Assembly (NCBI GenBank): GCA_046160305.1
Contig: JBJXGX010000279.1
Location: 1-61,493 of the forward strand
Length of the DNA stretch: 61,493 nucleotides
Source of the DNA: SHXR01 sp046160305
GTDB taxonomy: Bacteria > Pseudomonadota > Gammaproteobacteria > Burkholderiales > SG8-39
Direction: 5' to 3'
The translations under genes and the position numbers were made by a program. Positions 1 through 9,260 of this stretch are shown piece by piece. Position 1 is the first letter of the stretch. The number at the start of each line of letters is the position of its first letter. The notes below the pieces were generated by a model that saw only the letters and a program-made list of their open reading frames with translations, ran no database searches and was not told the DNA's origin.

Positions 1-2
1 AG

Positions 3-80
3 CGCAACGACCAAGGTCGGCACTACACGCTGCTTTGGCAATCGGCTCCTTGCTACATCAATCAGTTAGCTCAGCACTGA
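3..80 (+). CDS. 3' end of an unidentified gene (partial)
   Basis: One frame is open from the left edge of the window to a TGA at 78-80 and encodes about 25 residues ending in LAQH. Its composition (YTLLWQSAPCYI) looks protein-like, but the fragment is too short to assign to a family. It ends 59 bases before leuA on the same strand. Another frame is open to position 127, so the choice of frame is an inference. Confidence 0.3.
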   Translation, partial: RNDQGRHYTLLWQSAPCYINQLAQH

Positions 81-139
81 GCGCGAAAATGGCAGAATTC
101 GAGGACGAGTTGGTGAAGACGGGCTAGAAGGAGCACGTC

Positions 140-1846
140 ATGCCCATGTTGAAGAACCCATCGTCGAAATATCGCGCATTCCCACTGATCGGCTTGAGTG
201 ATCGGACTTGGCCGGATCGCGTCATCACCACGCCACCGGTCTGGTGCTCGGTCGATCTGCGTGACGGCAATCAGGCACTCATCGAGCCCATGAACGGTGC
301 ACGGAAACTTCGCATGTTCGAACAACTGGTGCGGATCGGATTCAAAGAGATCGAAGCCGGATTTCCGTCGGCATCGCAAACGGACTTCGATTTCATCCGC
401 AAGCTTATCGACGAGGATCTCATCCCGCGTGATGTCACCATCCAAGTGCTGACGCAGGCGCGCGAGCCGTTGATCCGGCGAACGTTCGAGGCGGTTCGCG
501 GTGCCCGGCGGGTGATCATGCATGTCTACAATGCCACCGCGCCGGTCATGCGCCGCGTCGTGTTCGGGATGAGCGACGAGCAGGTGATCGCCGATCTGGC
601 CGTGACCCACGCCCTTCTGGTGAAAACGCTCGCGGCAGAAGCACCAAAAACCGAGTGGGTGTTCCAGTATTCCCCGGAAATGTTCTCGGGAACCGAGCTG
701 TCCTTCTCGAAGGCTATCGTCGATGCGGTCACCGAGGTCTGGGCACCGACACCGGCCAACCCGTGCATCATCAATCTACCCTCGACGGTCGAGCACTCGA
801 CGCCTAACCTGTTTGCGGACATGATCGAATGGATGCATCGTCATGTCGCGCGGCGCGACGCGATTGTTCTATCGGTGCATCCGCACAACGATCGTGGCAC
901 CGCGACGGCCGCCGCCGAACTCGCGCAGATGGCCGGTGCCGAGCGCGTCGAAGGCTGCCTGTTCGGCAATGGCGAGCGGACCGGCAATGTCGATCTGGTC
1001 AATCTCGCGCTCAATCTGTATGCGCAGGGTGTGGACCCGGGGCTCGATTTCTCCGACATCGACGAGATCCGCCGCTCTGTCGAATACTGCAATCAACTCC
1101 CCGTTCATCCACGCCACCCCTATGCCGGCGATCTCGTCTACACGTCGTTCTCGGGCTCCCATCAGGACGCGATCAAGAAGGCATTCTCGGCGCGCCGCGA
1201 GACGGATATCTGGGAGATGCCATATCTGCCGATCGACCCGAAGGACGTCGGGCGAAGCTATGAAGCGGTTATTCGCGTCAATAGCCAATCGGGGAAGGGC
1301 GGCATCTCCTATCTCCTCGAGACGGAATTCGGGCTGGCATTGCCGCGAAGACTGTCGATCGAGTTCAGTCAGGCTGTGCAAGCGGTGACCGACGCTTCCG
1401 GCAAGGAAGTGACCGCTGAGGACATCTGGGGCATCTTCAGAGGCGAATACCTCGATTCGATCGCACCCTATCGTTATGTTCAACATGAGCTCGCATTGGG
1501 TGCGAACAAGGACGAAATCGATCTGTCGGCCCAGATCCTGCACGATGGCGACAAGCGGGCCATCCGCGGGCGGGGCAACGGTCCGATCGATGCATTCGTG
1601 CGCGCAGTCGGCGATTCGACCCGCGATCTGGTCCGGGTATTGGACTATTCCGAGCATTCGGTCGGGGCGGGCGCGAATGCGACGGCGATCGCGTATATCG
1701 AGATGCGGGTGGGCGACGGGCCGATGCTCTACGGCGTTGGCATGGATGCGAATATCGTGACCGCATCGCTGAAGGCGATCGTCTCGGGCCTCAATCGCGA
1801 ATCGCGCCGTCTGAAGGCGAAGTCATCGGCAGCGGCGGCCTCCTAG
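140..1846 (+). CDS. leuA: 2-isopropylmalate synthase, long form
   Basis: Catalyses the first committed step of leucine synthesis: acetyl-CoA plus 2-oxoisovalerate to 2-isopropylmalate. The 568 residues match the long class II form found in actinobacteria, yeast and many betaproteobacteria. The N-terminal TIM barrel carries the metal site: Asp42 in DLRDGNQ and His247/His249 in SVHPHND. GNGERTGNVD follows at about 276-285. The C-terminal third is the leucine-sensing regulatory domain, so feedback inhibition by leucine is expected. An AGGAG lies 7-12 bases before the ATG; a second in-frame ATG is at 146. The stop codon is shared in a CTAG with the convergent CoA-transferase. I see no leucine-rich leader peptide upstream, so attenuation is not supported. 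Confidence 0.95.
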   Translation: MPMLKNPSSKYRAFPLIGLSDRTWPDRVITTPPVWCSVDLRDGNQALIEPMNGARKLRMFEQLVRIGFKEIEAGFPSASQTDFDFIRKLIDEDLIPRDVTIQVLTQAREPLIRRTFEAVRGARRVIMHVYNATAPVMRRVVFGMSDEQVIADLAVTHALLVKTLAAEAPKTEWVFQYSPEMFSGTELSFSKAIVDAVTEVWAPTPANPCIINLPSTVEHSTPNLFADMIEWMHRHVARRDAIVLSVHPHNDRGTATAAAELAQMAGAERVEGCLFGNGERTGNVDLVNLALNLYAQGVDPGLDFSDIDEIRRSVEYCNQLPVHPRHPYAGDLVYTSFSGSHQDAIKKAFSARRETDIWEMPYLPIDPKDVGRSYEAVIRVNSQSGKGGISYLLETEFGLALPRRLSIEFSQAVQAVTDASGKEVTAEDIWGIFRGEYLDSIAPYRYVQHELALGANKDEIDLSAQILHDGDKRAIRGRGNGPIDAFVRAVGDSTRDLVRVLDYSEHSVGAGANATAIAYIEMRVGDGPMLYGVGMDANIVTASLKAIVSGLNRESRRLKAKSSAAAAS

Positions 1847-3066
1847 ACGATCTTCGCATCGCGGAGCCTCGCGATCTCGTCCTTGTCGAGGCCAAGGAGG
1901 TCGCGCAGAATTTCATCAGTGTGTTGTCCGAGCAATGGCGGCGGCCGGTCGTAGGTGACCGGCGTCTCGGAGAATCGCATCGGGCTTGCAACCGAGGGTA
2001 CGGTTCCGCTGAGCGGATGCGGAATGTCGACCCGCATGCCGCGTGCCTGCACATGCGGGTCTTCGAACACTTCCTGCATGTTGTTGATTGCGCCACAGGG
2101 TACATTCGCCGCTTCAAGATCCCGGATCCATTGTTTGCTCGGGCGCTCGCGAATCAACCCCTTGACGATCGGGATCAGCGCATCGCGATGTTGCAAACGG
2201 TCCGGATTGGTCTTGAAGCGCGGATCGGTGGCGAGCTCGGGCCGGCGCGCGGCGGCGCAAAAGCTCGCGAACTGACTGTCATTGCCCACGGCGAGAATGA
2301 TGAAACCGTCCGCCGAAGGAAACACCTCATAGGGTGTGATGTTCACATGCGCATTGCCCCAGCGCTTCGGGATGCTGCCCGCGACCCAGAAGTTGAGGAT
2401 CTGGTTGGCGTTGAATGCGACGATCGAATCGAACAGCGCCATATCGACGTATTGGCCCACGCCTGAGATCTGCCGGTAGGTCAGCGCCGAGGTGATCGCA
2501 AGCGATGCGTACATGCCGGTCACCACGTCGGTGACGGCAATGCCGACCTTCTGCGGTCCGCCACCCGGCAGCTCGTCGCGCTCGCCGGTGATGCTCATGA
2601 GCCCGCCCATGCCTTGGAACACGAAGTCGTAGCCGGGGCGGTTTGCGTACGGGCCGGTCTGTCCGAAGCCGGTGACCGAGCAATAGATCAGGCCGGGATT
2701 GACGGCACGCAGATCATCGTAGGCGAGGCCGTAGCGTTTCAGGTCGCCGACCTTGTAGTTCTCCAGCAGCACATCGGCATGCGCGACCAGCTTTCGGATC
2801 AGCGCCTGGCCGTCGGGTTTCGAGATATCGACCGTCACCGACTTTTTCCCGCGATTGACGGAAAGAAAGTAAGCCGACTCGCGTGTGTCGTTCCCGCTTT
2901 CATCTTTCAGCCAGGGCGGACCCCATGATCGCGTGTCATCGCCCGTCCCGGGACGTTCGATCTTGATCACTTCGGCACCGAGGTCGGCAAGATTTTGCGC
3001 GGCCCAGGGGCCGGCGAGAACGCGGGTCAGATCCAAAACGCGGATATGCGAAAGCGGGCGAGTCAT
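1843..3066 (-). CDS. CaiB/BaiF family (class III) CoA-transferase
   Basis: Moves CoA between carboxylic acids through an aspartyl-CoA intermediate. The 407 residues are the normal family length. The start MTRPLSHIRVLDLTRVLAGP is typical, so the ATG at 3066 was preferred over an extension to 3102. Asp147, in RPGYDFVFQ, is the expected nucleophile by analogy with formyl-CoA transferase. The substrate cannot be told from sequence. The gene sits beside acyl-CoA dehydrogenase and ETF genes, which suggests organic-acid degradation. A short reading frame resembling a TctC/Bug C-terminus ends four bases upstream, which hints at a former operon with a solute-binding protein. Confidence 0.9.
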   Translation of the reverse strand: MTRPLSHIRVLDLTRVLAGPWAAQNLADLGAEVIKIERPGTGDDTRSWGPPWLKDESGNDTRESAYFLSVNRGKKSVTVDISKPDGQALIRKLVAHADVLLENYKVGDLKRYGLAYDDLRAVNPGLIYCSVTGFGQTGPYANRPGYDFVFQGMGGLMSITGERDELPGGGPQKVGIAVTDVVTGMYASLAITSALTYRQISGVGQYVDMALFDSIVAFNANQILNFWVAGSIPKRWGNAHVNITPYEVFPSADGFIILAVGNDSQFASFCAAARRPELATDPRFKTNPDRLQHRDALIPIVKGLIRERPSKQWIRDLEAANVPCGAINNMQEVFEDPHVQARGMRVDIPHPLSGTVPSVASPMRFSETPVTYDRPPPLLGQHTDEILRDLLGLDKDEIARLRDAKIV

Positions 3067-3070
3067 GGGA

Positions 3071-3157
3071 TCACTGTTCAGCCTTGACGCCGGTGGCGGC
3101 AATCACCTTGCCGCATGTGGCGATCTCATCGTTGAGGAATTGCGTGGTGACTTCAGA
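3071..3157 (-). pseudogene. Possible C-terminal remnant of a TctC/Bug solute-binding protein
   Basis: On the minus strand a frame ending in TGA at 3071-3073 encodes about 28 residues containing FLNDEIATCGKVIAATG and VKAEQ. This resembles the C-terminal helix of Bug receptors of tripartite tricarboxylate transporters, whose tails often read like EIARWGKVIKAAGIKAE. Upstream the frame soon loses similarity and meets a stop near 3209, so only a tail remains. Bug genes often precede CaiB-type transferases in Burkholderiales. The match is by eye and short. Confidence 0.4.
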
Positions 3158-3229
3158 GCGGCGTCCATTCTCGCATTTCGAGGCGCGAGTGGAGCAGCCG
3201 CGTTGATTTCAAGGAGAGGCCTTGGGCGT

Positions 3230-3238
3230 TGCTATAAT
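3230..3238 (+). promoter_or_regulatory. Extended -10 promoter for etfB
   Basis: TGCTATAAT fits the extended -10 consensus TGnTATAAT exactly and lies 64 bases before the etfB ATG. No good -35 hexamer is present at 16-18 bases, as is usual for extended -10 promoters. Confidence 0.55.
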
Positions 3239-3302
3239 CACGAGCTTCGTGCGTTCCACGTGGTTTAACGCGATTACCTTCGACTCACATTCCGGTCAAT
3301 CC

Positions 3303-4055
3303 ATGAAAGTCCTGATCCCAATCAAGCGCGTCGTCGACTATAACGTCAAGGTACGCGTCAAGGCCGACGGCACGGGCGTTGAAACGGCCAACGTCAAGAT
3401 GTCGATGAATCCGTTCGACGAAATCGCGGTGGAGGAGGCCGTCCGCCTCAAGGAAGCCGGGGTCGCCACGGAAATCATCGCGGTGTCATGCGGCGTCACG
3501 GCCTGCCAGGAGACGCTGCGTACCGCGCTTGCGATCGGCGTCGATCGCGCAATCCTGGTCGAAACCAATGTCGAACTCCAGCCCCTCGCCGTCGCCAAAC
3601 TGCTGGCTGCGATCGTCGCGAAGGAAAGTCCTTCGATCGTCATTCTTGGCAAGCAGGCGATCGACGACGACTGCAACCAGACCGGCCAGATGCTGGCCGC
3701 GTTGCTCGGCTGGTCGCAGGCGACCTTTGCCTCGAAGGTGAAGGTGAACGGCGACAAGGCCGATGTGACGCGCGAGGTCGACGGCGGGCTTGAGACGATC
3801 ACCGTCAAGCTGCCTTTCGTCGTGACCACCGATCTGCGGTTGAACGAGCCGCGCTATGTGACCCTGCCCAATATCATGAAGGCCAAGAAGAAGCAGCTCG
3901 ATGTCTATAAACCCGATGCCCTGGGTGTCGATGTGACGCCTCGACTCGTGACGCTGAAAGTTGACGAACCGCCCAAACGCAAGGCGGGTGTGAAAGTCCC
4001 CGATGTCAAAGCGCTCGTCGCCAAGCTTCGCAATGAAGCGAAGGTGATTCAATGA
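3303..4055 (+). CDS. etfB: Electron transfer flavoprotein, beta subunit
   Basis: Small subunit of the soluble ETF heterodimer, which accepts electrons from acyl-CoA dehydrogenases and passes them to ETF-quinone oxidoreductase. The 250 residues and the start MKVLIPIKRVVDYNVKVRVK are typical. NPFDEIAVEEAVRLKE lies near residues 39-54 and the AMP-binding loop region follows in the C-terminal half. The ATG at 3303 was chosen over an in-frame start at 3222 because it gives the family N-terminus. The stop overlaps the etfA start in an ATGA, which implies translational coupling. Confidence 0.95.
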   Translation: MKVLIPIKRVVDYNVKVRVKADGTGVETANVKMSMNPFDEIAVEEAVRLKEAGVATEIIAVSCGVTACQETLRTALAIGVDRAILVETNVELQPLAVAKLLAAIVAKESPSIVILGKQAIDDDCNQTGQMLAALLGWSQATFASKVKVNGDKADVTREVDGGLETITVKLPFVVTTDLRLNEPRYVTLPNIMKAKKKQLDVYKPDALGVDVTPRLVTLKVDEPPKRKAGVKVPDVKALVAKLRNEAKVIQ

Positions 4056-4984
4056 GTACGCTCGTCATCGCGGAACACGACAACAAGGTCCTCAAAGGGG
4101 CGACCCTCAATGCGGTGGCGGCCGCACAGAAAATCGGCGCTCCGGTCACCGTGCTCATCGCCGGCAACGATTGCAAGGACGCCGCCGCCGCGGCGGCACA
4201 GGTCGCCGGCGTGTCGACGGTGCTGGTTGCTGATGCAGCACAGTATCGCGATCAGCTTGCGGAGAATCTCAGCAATCTCGTCGTGTCGATTGCCGGCGGC
4301 TATGGTCACATTCTCGCGCCCGCGACGAGCTTCGGTAAGAACGTGACGCCACGCATCGCGGCCCTGCTCGATGTTGCACAGATCTCCGACATCATCGAGG
4401 TGAAAAGTCCCGATACGTTCGTGCGGCCGATCTACGCCGGCAACGCACTGGCCACTGTGCAGTCGAGAGATCGCATCAAGGTCATTACGGTGCGCACGAC
4501 CGGCTTCGATGCCGTCGCCGCAACCGGTGGCAGTGCGACGATCGAGAATGCGACGGCTCAACCCGACAGCGGTCTGTCGAGCCTGCTTGGGCGCGAGCTG
4601 ACGAAATCGGAGCGTCCGGAGCTCACCGCCGCGCGCATCATCGTCTCCGGTGGCCGGGCCATCGGGTCGGCCGAGAATTTCAAAGTGCTCGAGCCGCTTG
4701 CCGACAAGCTCGGTGCGGCGCTCGGGGCCTCGCGCGCGGCCGTCGATGCGGGCTATGCGCCAAACGACTGGCAGGTCGGCCAGACCGGCAAGATCGTCGC
4801 GCCGGACCTCTATATCGCGTGCGGCATCTCCGGTGCGATTCAACATCTCGCCGGGATGAAGGATAGTCGGGTCATCGTCGCGATCAACAAGGACGAAGAG
4901 GCACCGATCTTCCAGGTGGCCGACTATGGCATCGTCGGGGACCTGTTCCAGATCGTTCCCGAGTTGGTCAAGGAACTCGGATAA
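4052..4984 (+). CDS. etfA: Electron transfer flavoprotein, alpha subunit
   Basis: FAD-binding subunit of ETF. The 310 residues match the family. The C-terminal FAD domain is clear at about residues 190-305 with GGRAIGSAENF, GQTGKIVAPDLYIACGISG and INKDEEAPIFQVADYGIVGD. It overlaps etfB by four bases and is followed 34 bases later by an acyl-CoA dehydrogenase on the same strand, so etfB, etfA and the dehydrogenase are very probably one transcript. Confidence 0.95.
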   Translation: MSTLVIAEHDNKVLKGATLNAVAAAQKIGAPVTVLIAGNDCKDAAAAAAQVAGVSTVLVADAAQYRDQLAENLSNLVVSIAGGYGHILAPATSFGKNVTPRIAALLDVAQISDIIEVKSPDTFVRPIYAGNALATVQSRDRIKVITVRTTGFDAVAATGGSATIENATAQPDSGLSSLLGRELTKSERPELTAARIIVSGGRAIGSAENFKVLEPLADKLGAALGASRAAVDAGYAPNDWQVGQTGKIVAPDLYIACGISGAIQHLAGMKDSRVIVAINKDEEAPIFQVADYGIVGDLFQIVPELVKELG

Positions 4985-5018
4985 CGGATCTCGAGCGGCG
5001 GTTTTCAAGGAGATTGCA

Positions 5019-6812
5019 ATGAGCGAATATCGAGCCCCGATTCGCGACATGATGTTCGTGCTGAACGAATTGGCCGGCTTGGGCGAGGTCGCCGCGTTGC
5101 CGCAGTTTGGCGAGGTCACCGTGGATCTGGTCGAACAGATTCTCGAGGAGAACGGCAAATTCTCCGCCGAGGTGCTCTCGCCGCTCAATCAAACGGGCGA
5201 TCGACAAGGGTCCAAGTGGCAGGCCGATGGCGTCCGTACGCCTGACGGGTTCGGTGCCGCCTATCGGCAATTCGTCGAGGGCGGCTGGAATGCACTGCAG
5301 TTTCCCACCGAGTTCGGCGGGCAGGGACTCCCGAAAGTCGTCGCCACGCCGGTGATGGAAATGTGGAAGTCCGCCAATCTGTCGTTCTCGCTCTGTCCGC
5401 TGCTTACCGGTGGCGCGATTGAAGCGCTGCTGTTACGTGGATCGGATGCGCAGAAGGCCCTGTACCTGCCCAAAATGATCCAAGGTGCGTGGACCGGCAC
5501 GATGAATCTCACCGAATCGCAGGCCGGGTCGGATCTTGCGCTGATCAAGACCCGCGCGGTCCCGCATGGCGATCATTACCGTATCTTCGGCCAGAAGATC
5601 TTCATCACCTTTGGTGAGCACGACATGGCCGAGAATATCGTTCATCTCGTGCTCGCGCGCGTTCAGGACGCACCGGAAGGCGTGCGAGGCATTTCGCTTT
5701 TCATCGTGCCGAAATTTCTGGTGAATGCGGATGGGTCGATTGGTGCGCGCAACGACGTACGCTGTGTGTCGATCGAGCACAAACTAGGCATTCACGCGAG
5801 CCCGACGGCGGTGATGCAGTACGGCGAGAAAGACGGTGCGATCGGGACCCTCATCGGGCAGGAGAATCGCGGCTTGGAGTACATGTTCATCATGATGAAC
5901 GCCGCGCGCTTTGCGGTCGGCATGGAAGGCGTGGCGATTTGCGAGCGGGCCTATCAACGAGCGGTTGACTACGCCAGAGATCGCGTCCAGAGCAGGGAGC
6001 TTGGTGGCTCGGGTAGCCAGTCGGTGCCGATCATCAAGCATCCGGACGTGCGGCGCATGCTGATGTCGATGCGAGCGCAAACCGAGGCGAGCCGCGCCTT
6101 GGCGTATGTCGTCGCCGCCGCGATCGACAAGGCGCACGGGCATCCGGACGAAAATGAGCGCAAACGCCAGCAGGCGTTTGTCGATCTCATGATCCCGATC
6201 GTGAAGGGCTGGTCGACCGAGGTCGGGATCGAAGTGGCCTCGACCGGCGTGCAGGTCCATGGCGGGATGGGGTTCATCGAGGAAACCGGTGCCGCGCAGC
6301 ATCTTCGTGATGCACGCATCACCACGATCTATGAAGGCACCACAGGCATTCAGGCAAATGATCTCATCGGACGCAAGATGTCCCGCGACGGCGGCCAGAC
6401 GGCGAAAGCGGCGATCGGCATGATGAAGGCGCTCGATGCCCAGTTGGCAAAGCATGCTGACATCGAGTTCGCGGCGATTCGAGCACGGCTTGGCGCCGCA
6501 GCGCGCGCCGCCGACGAATGTGTCGATTGGATCGTGCATGGCGCGGGACAGGACGTTCGCAATGCGTACGCAGGCGCCGTGCCGTTCCTGAAATTGATGG
6601 GCATTACCGCCGCGGGGTGGCAGATGGCGCGTGCCGCGCTGGTTGCGCGCGCAAAACTCGCGGACGGCGCGAAGGACGGCGCGTTTTATCAAGCGAAGAT
6701 CACGACCGCCCGATTCTTTGCCGATCACTTTCTATCGCAAGTGCCGGGCCTTCGCGACCAGGTGGTGCAAGGCGGGCCGAGTGTGATGGCGCTCGCCGAG
6801 GAGCAGTTCTAG
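5019..6812 (+). CDS. Acyl-CoA dehydrogenase, long (about 600-residue) type
   Basis: FAD enzyme that introduces the alpha-beta double bond into acyl-CoA. The 597 residues are longer than the 380-residue classical enzymes and match the family with an extra C-terminal domain, which includes 3-methylmercaptopropionyl-CoA dehydrogenase (DmdC) relatives. MNLTESQAGSDLALIKT is the flavin-binding region, and Glu439 in TIYEGTTGIQ is the expected catalytic base. The ATG at 5019 has an AAGGAG about seven bases ahead. Its position after etfBA indicates EtfAB as electron acceptor. The chain-length or thioether substrate is not evident. Confidence 0.92.
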   Translation: MSEYRAPIRDMMFVLNELAGLGEVAALPQFGEVTVDLVEQILEENGKFSAEVLSPLNQTGDRQGSKWQADGVRTPDGFGAAYRQFVEGGWNALQFPTEFGGQGLPKVVATPVMEMWKSANLSFSLCPLLTGGAIEALLLRGSDAQKALYLPKMIQGAWTGTMNLTESQAGSDLALIKTRAVPHGDHYRIFGQKIFITFGEHDMAENIVHLVLARVQDAPEGVRGISLFIVPKFLVNADGSIGARNDVRCVSIEHKLGIHASPTAVMQYGEKDGAIGTLIGQENRGLEYMFIMMNAARFAVGMEGVAICERAYQRAVDYARDRVQSRELGGSGSQSVPIIKHPDVRRMLMSMRAQTEASRALAYVVAAAIDKAHGHPDENERKRQQAFVDLMIPIVKGWSTEVGIEVASTGVQVHGGMGFIEETGAAQHLRDARITTIYEGTTGIQANDLIGRKMSRDGGQTAKAAIGMMKALDAQLAKHADIEFAAIRARLGAAARAADECVDWIVHGAGQDVRNAYAGAVPFLKLMGITAAGWQMARAALVARAKLADGAKDGAFYQAKITTARFFADHFLSQVPGLRDQVVQGGPSVMALAEEQF

Positions 6813-6813
6813 G

Positions 6814-6846
6814 CGCACCCTGTGCGAATGGTCCGCTCAGGGTGCG
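6814..6846. terminator. Inverted repeat between convergent genes, candidate two-way terminator
   Basis: CGCACCCTG (6814-6822) and CAGGGTGCG (6838-6846) form a perfect 9-bp stem around a 15-base loop. It starts just after the acyl-CoA dehydrogenase stop and overlaps the last codons of the tetR-type gene. There is no clear T-run on either side, so it may be a weak or factor-assisted terminator. Confidence 0.4.
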
Positions 6847-7478
6847 GCGGAGCGGACCAACCGGTCGAAAGCACGTAGCGCGCGCTCATTGGCGCGCCGG
6901 TCATCGAGCAATCTGCGTTCATGGTGCGCCGCCAGTACGATGCCGTACAGCTCGAAGGTGAATTGCCAGGGATCGACGTCGGCGCGCAGCTCTTGAGAGT
7001 CGATCGCCAGCCGAACGGCCTTGGCGATTGCCCCCCGGAGTTCCCGCTGCCCATCCGCTACCACGCTACGCATTGGACCCGGACGGTCATCGTATTCCAT
7101 CGCGGCTGCAACGAGCAGGCAACCACCGGGCGATTCGTCGCAACCAGCCGTGTAGGCGAGCCAGTTGTCCATGAGTGCCTGCAGCCGCGGCAGGCCGGCC
7201 GGATGCGCCATCGCAGGATGAAACACGCGTTCGCGAAACAGTTGCTCGGCACGCCCAAGGGTGCCGCGTTGCAATTCTTCCTTCGAACCGAAATGCGCGA
7301 ACAAGCCGCTTTTCGACATGCCGGTGCGTGATGCGAGCGCGCCGATCGAGAGTCCCTCGAGTCCGACCTGGCTGGCGAGCGCCACCGCATCATTCAGGAT
7401 GGAATCACGCGTCCGCTCCCCCTTGCGAAGAAGGGACGGGGGCAGGCGCAAATCCCGCAGGCTTAGAGGTTCATCCAT
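6837..7478 (-). CDS. TetR/AcrR family transcriptional regulator
   Basis: The 213-residue protein has a TetR-type helix-turn-helix at about residues 24-70 (TRDSILNDAVALASQVGLE, then GMSKSGLFAHFGSKEEL). The C-terminal half is the variable ligand domain. It lies 13 bases downstream of the N-acyl-D-amino-acid deacylase on the same strand, so the two are probably cotranscribed and it may control that gene or nearby acyl-CoA genes. The ligand is unknown. Confidence 0.88.
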   Translation of the reverse strand: MDEPLSLRDLRLPPSLLRKGERTRDSILNDAVALASQVGLEGLSIGALASRTGMSKSGLFAHFGSKEELQRGTLGRAEQLFRERVFHPAMAHPAGLPRLQALMDNWLAYTAGCDESPGGCLLVAAAMEYDDRPGPMRSVVADGQRELRGAIAKAVRLAIDSQELRADVDPWQFTFELYGIVLAAHHERRLLDDRRANERALRAFDRLVRSAAP

Positions 7479-7491
7479 GGCGGGAAGACCG

Positions 7492-9165
7492 CTATGAGCG
7501 GAGCACTTGTCCCGCTTTAGCGCCGGTCAGACTGCCACCGGCGTACACCGTCTGGCCGTTGACGATCGTGTGCAGCACGCCGCGTGAGGGCATCACCATC
7601 CGCTTCGCGCCGCCCGGCAGGTCGTAGCGCCGCTCCCCGCGATTGGACGAGCCGATCGTCTTCGGATCGAAGATCGTGATGTCGGCGGCCAACCCGGTCT
7701 TGAGACGCCCGCGATCCTTGATGCCGAAGAAATCGGCCGGGTCGCTCGTGAGCCGGCGTACGCCTTGCTCCAAGGTCAGGACCTCTTGATCGCGCACCCA
7801 GGTGCCGAGCAGAAAGGTCGGATAACCGGAATCGCACAGCATGTCGACATGCGCACCGCCATCGCCTAATCCGATCAGGATATCGGGGTTGGCGAGGATC
7901 TCTCTCATCCGGTCCGGGCGGTTGTTGAAGGTGGCGAGTGTGAACTCGATATCGAGATCGTCATCGACGGTGAGATCGAGGAATGTGTCGACCGGATCCT
8001 TGCCCAGTGCCTTTGCAATATCGGCGACCGTGCGCCCTTCGTACGCTTTCAGCGCGGCGGATCGCACTTCATGGACGGTGACGCGCGACCAGTTGCCGAA
8101 TGTCAGCGGTTGCTTCAAGTCTTCGCGAAAATGGTCGCGAAACGCACGATCGCGGTACACGGCTCCCTGCGCGGATTTCGACTTGTCCGCGAAGACGCGA
8201 TTCCATGACGGAAACGCCGCGAACGAGAAGGGATTGCGCATGTTGACTTCGCGGGTAAGCGGCAACGGGGACGTTTGCGGGCGCGCACCACGCTTGATCA
8301 AGGGTGCGGCCTTCTTCAATGTGGTGCGAACCGCTTCCGGAATATCGTCGCGATCAAACATCGCGATGAACGTGACCGGCCGGTTGCTTTCGGCAAGAAG
8401 CAGATCGAGCAGGTTGTATTGTTCGTCTTCAAGGACCGCGATCTGACGGGTCACCGCGACTTCGATCGCGCCTTTGTTCTTCTCCTTCAGCACGTTTGAG
8501 TAGGCTTTGTATTCGCCCGCATCGGCAAAACGGCAACCGAGCGGCTTGCCGCCATAGCCGATATGTTGATTGAGCACGGTGCTCGAGAAGCCGAAGGCGC
8601 CGGCATCCATCGCTTCGCCAAGGAGCGATTTGATCCGAGCGGTTTCCGCCACCGTCGCAGCCCGTTCCATCGATTCCGCGCCCATCACGTAATGGCGAAA
8701 CGGCGTGAGCGGAGCGAGAAAGGCGAGGTTGAGCGAAGGCTTGCGCGCGGCGGCGGCATCGAGAAACTGCGGAAACGTTTCCCAATCCCACGTGATGCCC
8801 TGTTCCAGAACTTCGAACGGGATCGCTTCGACATTGACGAGATCACGCATCGCGACCTCGCGATCGGACGGACGGCACGGGGCGATTCCAACGCCGCAAT
8901 TGCCCATCACCACACTCGTGACGCCATGCCAGGGTGAGGGCGTCACCGCGCCGTCCCAGCAAATCTGCGCGTCATAGTGCGTGTGGGGATCAATGAACCC
9001 TGGGGATACCACGCAATCGGAGGCATCGATAACGTTCGTGGCGCTGTCGGTGATCTTGCCGATCGCGACGATCTTGCCGCCGGATACCGCTACGTCTGCA
9101 TGGCGGGCCGGCGCACCGGTGCCGTCGACGATCGAGCCGTTCTTGATCAAAAGATCGTATGCCAT
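7492..9165 (-). CDS. N-acyl-D-amino-acid deacylase family amidohydrolase
   Basis: Predicted zinc hydrolase that removes the acyl group from N-acyl-D-amino acids or a related amide. The 557 residues start MAYDLLIKNGSIVDGTG, the usual amidohydrolase-3 N-terminus. The ATG at 9165 has a GGGAGAAA ahead of it; the longer frame to 9360 lacks family similarity. The metal motif is His61-x-His63 in GFIDPHTHYD, and Cys90 in MGNCGVG matches the cysteine ligand of D-aminoacylases. The late GLGDGGAHVDM is also characteristic. The true substrate is not established. Confidence 0.85.
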   Translation of the reverse strand: MAYDLLIKNGSIVDGTGAPARHADVAVSGGKIVAIGKITDSATNVIDASDCVVSPGFIDPHTHYDAQICWDGAVTPSPWHGVTSVVMGNCGVGIAPCRPSDREVAMRDLVNVEAIPFEVLEQGITWDWETFPQFLDAAAARKPSLNLAFLAPLTPFRHYVMGAESMERAATVAETARIKSLLGEAMDAGAFGFSSTVLNQHIGYGGKPLGCRFADAGEYKAYSNVLKEKNKGAIEVAVTRQIAVLEDEQYNLLDLLLAESNRPVTFIAMFDRDDIPEAVRTTLKKAAPLIKRGARPQTSPLPLTREVNMRNPFSFAAFPSWNRVFADKSKSAQGAVYRDRAFRDHFREDLKQPLTFGNWSRVTVHEVRSAALKAYEGRTVADIAKALGKDPVDTFLDLTVDDDLDIEFTLATFNNRPDRMREILANPDILIGLGDGGAHVDMLCDSGYPTFLLGTWVRDQEVLTLEQGVRRLTSDPADFFGIKDRGRLKTGLAADITIFDPKTIGSSNRGERRYDLPGGAKRMVMPSRGVLHTIVNGQTVYAGGSLTGAKAGQVLRS

Positions 9166-9260
9166 CGGTTTCTCCCTGGTATGCGATAAATAGGAATGGT
9201 GCCGAGGATAACCCCGTTGTCGCAAGCCGTGGGACAGCTTGCAGTCGATCGGGGCCCGGG

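Noticed and set aside
89..127. Short ORF (MAEFEDELVKTG) before leuA as a leucine attenuator peptide
   Set aside because: It contains a single leucine and no terminator/antiterminator hairpins follow.
4049..5188. 379-residue minus-strand open frame opposite etfA
   Set aside because: Lies antisense to a clear family gene; composition (RDD, HRH runs) is typical of shadow frames in GC-rich coding DNA.
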